NCBI RefSeq assembly: GCF_900157375.1
Contig: NZ_LT721901.1
Coordinates: 4,173,685-4,237,684 of the forward strand
Origin: Mycobacterium rhizamassiliense
Lineage (GTDB): Bacteria > Actinomycetota > Actinomycetes > Mycobacteriales > Mycobacteriaceae
Length of the DNA: 64,000 nt
Reading direction: 5' to 3'
This document shows positions 63,099-64,000 of this stretch, piece after piece. The position numbers and the translations under genes were made by a program. The notes under the pieces are model-generated. The model made no database searches and had not been told where the DNA came from. It saw only the letters and a program-made list of their open reading frames with translations. The first letter of the stretch is position 1. Each line of letters opens with the position of its first letter.

Positions 63099-64000
63099 GT
63101 GACAGTACGAATTCGGGGTCTTGTCCTGCTGCCGATCATGTTGGCGGTGGCATTGGTGTGCGCGCCGACCGCGGCGGCCGACAGCTACACCGCGGAGCTG
63201 GTGGCGAAGTTCGACAACCAGACGGTGGTAGTGGCCGACCCGGCGGCGCGGCCGCCGCTGCAGAATGCCGACCAGCTGAACCAGCAGATCCTCAGCAGCC
63301 GTTGGACGTGGAGCGACGTGCCGCCGGTCTGGGTTGCCGCGGTGGCACCCAGCCAGACCGGCATCACCACCCCGGATTCCATGCACGACGTCATCCTGGG
63401 CCGCATTTCCGACTTCTCCGGGGTCATCCTGGTGATCGACTCCAAGGGCTATCACGTGCGCGCCTTCAACGTGCCGAAGGCGGTCGCCGAGAACGTCGAC
63501 TCGTTGATGAGTCAGTCGGCCAAGAACCACCGCAACGATCCCTACGGGGCGACCAGTGAATTCGTCCGGAAGCTGGCCGGCCTGAACGTGTCGCCAGGAC
63601 AACACGTCACCTCGTCGCCCGGCGCGAGCCAGCAGCACAAGGGCGGCTCGGCGGTGTGGACGATGCTGATCATCCTCGGCGTCCTGGTGGCGGTGGCCGG
63701 CCTGATCGTGTTCGCCGTCAGCCGAAACCGCAAGCGCCGCAGGGACGCCGAGGCCCGAGACCAGGTGAAGCAGGAGCTGATCGACGTCGAGTCCGGGGTC
63801 AGCGATCTCGATAACGCGGTGGTCACCGGTAGCGAAGTCGATGTCAGCGCCGAGGCGCTGAAGGCCAACTCCAGCCTGCACGACGCCCGCAAGGCGTATC
63901 AGGCCCGTGACTACAGCGCCGCGCGCGCACACCTGCGGGTCGCGCAGTCGACGGTGGCCCGCGGCTACCAGAAGCTCAACGTGGCCACCACGAGTGCGGT
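63099..64000 (+). CDS. Membrane protein, Rv1476/DUF6676-like, cut by window edge
   Basis: About 300 codons of a protein starting at GTG 63099 with GGAGCGAT just upstream. The signal peptide is LPIMLAVALVCAPTAAADS. An extracytoplasmic domain of about 130 residues follows, reminiscent of the Rv1476 type (VAAVAPSQTGITTPDSMHDV, GVILVIDSKGYHVRAF). A transmembrane helix near residue 190 (TMLIILGVLVAVAGLIVFAV) precedes a charged helical cytoplasmic tail that continues past the window. The family assignment is tentative. Confidence 0.7.
   Translation, partial: MTVRIRGLVLLPIMLAVALVCAPTAAADSYTAELVAKFDNQTVVVADPAARPPLQNADQLNQQILSSRWTWSDVPPVWVAAVAPSQTGITTPDSMHDVILGRISDFSGVILVIDSKGYHVRAFNVPKAVAENVDSLMSQSAKNHRNDPYGATSEFVRKLAGLNVSPGQHVTSSPGASQQHKGGSAVWTMLIILGVLVAVAGLIVFAVSRNRKRRRDAEARDQVKQELIDVESGVSDLDNAVVTGSEVDVSAEALKANSSLHDARKAYQARDYSAARAHLRVAQSTVARGYQKLNVATTSA

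Overview
The window is high-GC actinobacterial DNA. Its gene order matches the M. tuberculosis interval Rv2252 back to Rv2221c, read in reverse, so the host is a Mycobacterium. The accessory genes that interrupt this order suggest a non-tuberculous slow grower, possibly of the M. avium complex; that is inferred from gene content and remembered homologues, not from a database search.

Layout: (1) 1-5 kb: lipid kinase fragment (Rv2252 type), FAD-linked oxidase (Rv2251 type), TetR and glpD, then a lineage-specific TetR with an FAD monooxygenase carrying two matching operators. (2) 6.6-13.4 kb, minus strand: the mycolate FAS-II block mabR, fabD, acpM, kasA, kasB, accD6, with a palindrome upstream of fabD that fits the MabR site. 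(3) 13.4-18.1 kb: aceE, a lipoprotein, a DUF3052 gene, ahpE and tRNA-Val(TAC). (4) 18.1-36.7 kb: an accessory block between tRNA-Val and cobD. It holds mmpS-mmpL, LysR and an esterase, a decayed cholesterol-oxidase-like gene, an ECF sigma factor with a fused C-terminal module, a GMC oxidoreductase-hemerythrin-methyltransferase operon, an AveC-like membrane protein with a MoxR/NorQ-type ATPase and a NorD/CbbO-type VWA protein, a TetR, an epoxide hydrolase, and a DUF2236-SDR-VOC operon. (5) 36.8-45.1 kb: cobD, a SURF1-like gene, ptpA/ptkA, an alpha/beta hydrolase, and the tightly overlapping cobC-NIF3-zinc ribbon-RNase H/phosphatase operon. (6) 45-52.5 kb: DUF6941-like gene, P450-ferredoxin pair, rnpB, CYTH-CHAD protein, small secreted proteins including a hemophore-family member, panB, and a wax ester synthase/DGAT. 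(7) 52.5-64 kb: tandem Hip1-type serine peptidases, glnA2, glnE, a hotdog thioesterase, an F420-type oxidoreductase, a lipoprotein, and a membrane protein cut by the window edge.

Functionally the core combines mycolic acid elongation and its regulator, pyruvate dehydrogenase E1, peroxide defence, late cobalamin synthesis, nitrogen assimilation (glnA2/glnE) and pantothenate synthesis. The best candidate for something undescribed is the operon at 29.2-32.8 kb. There an integral membrane AveC-family protein is co-transcribed with an AAA+ and VWA pair that elsewhere installs metals in, or activates, other enzymes. A divergent TetR lies next to it, and a perfect inverted repeat overlaps the likely promoter.
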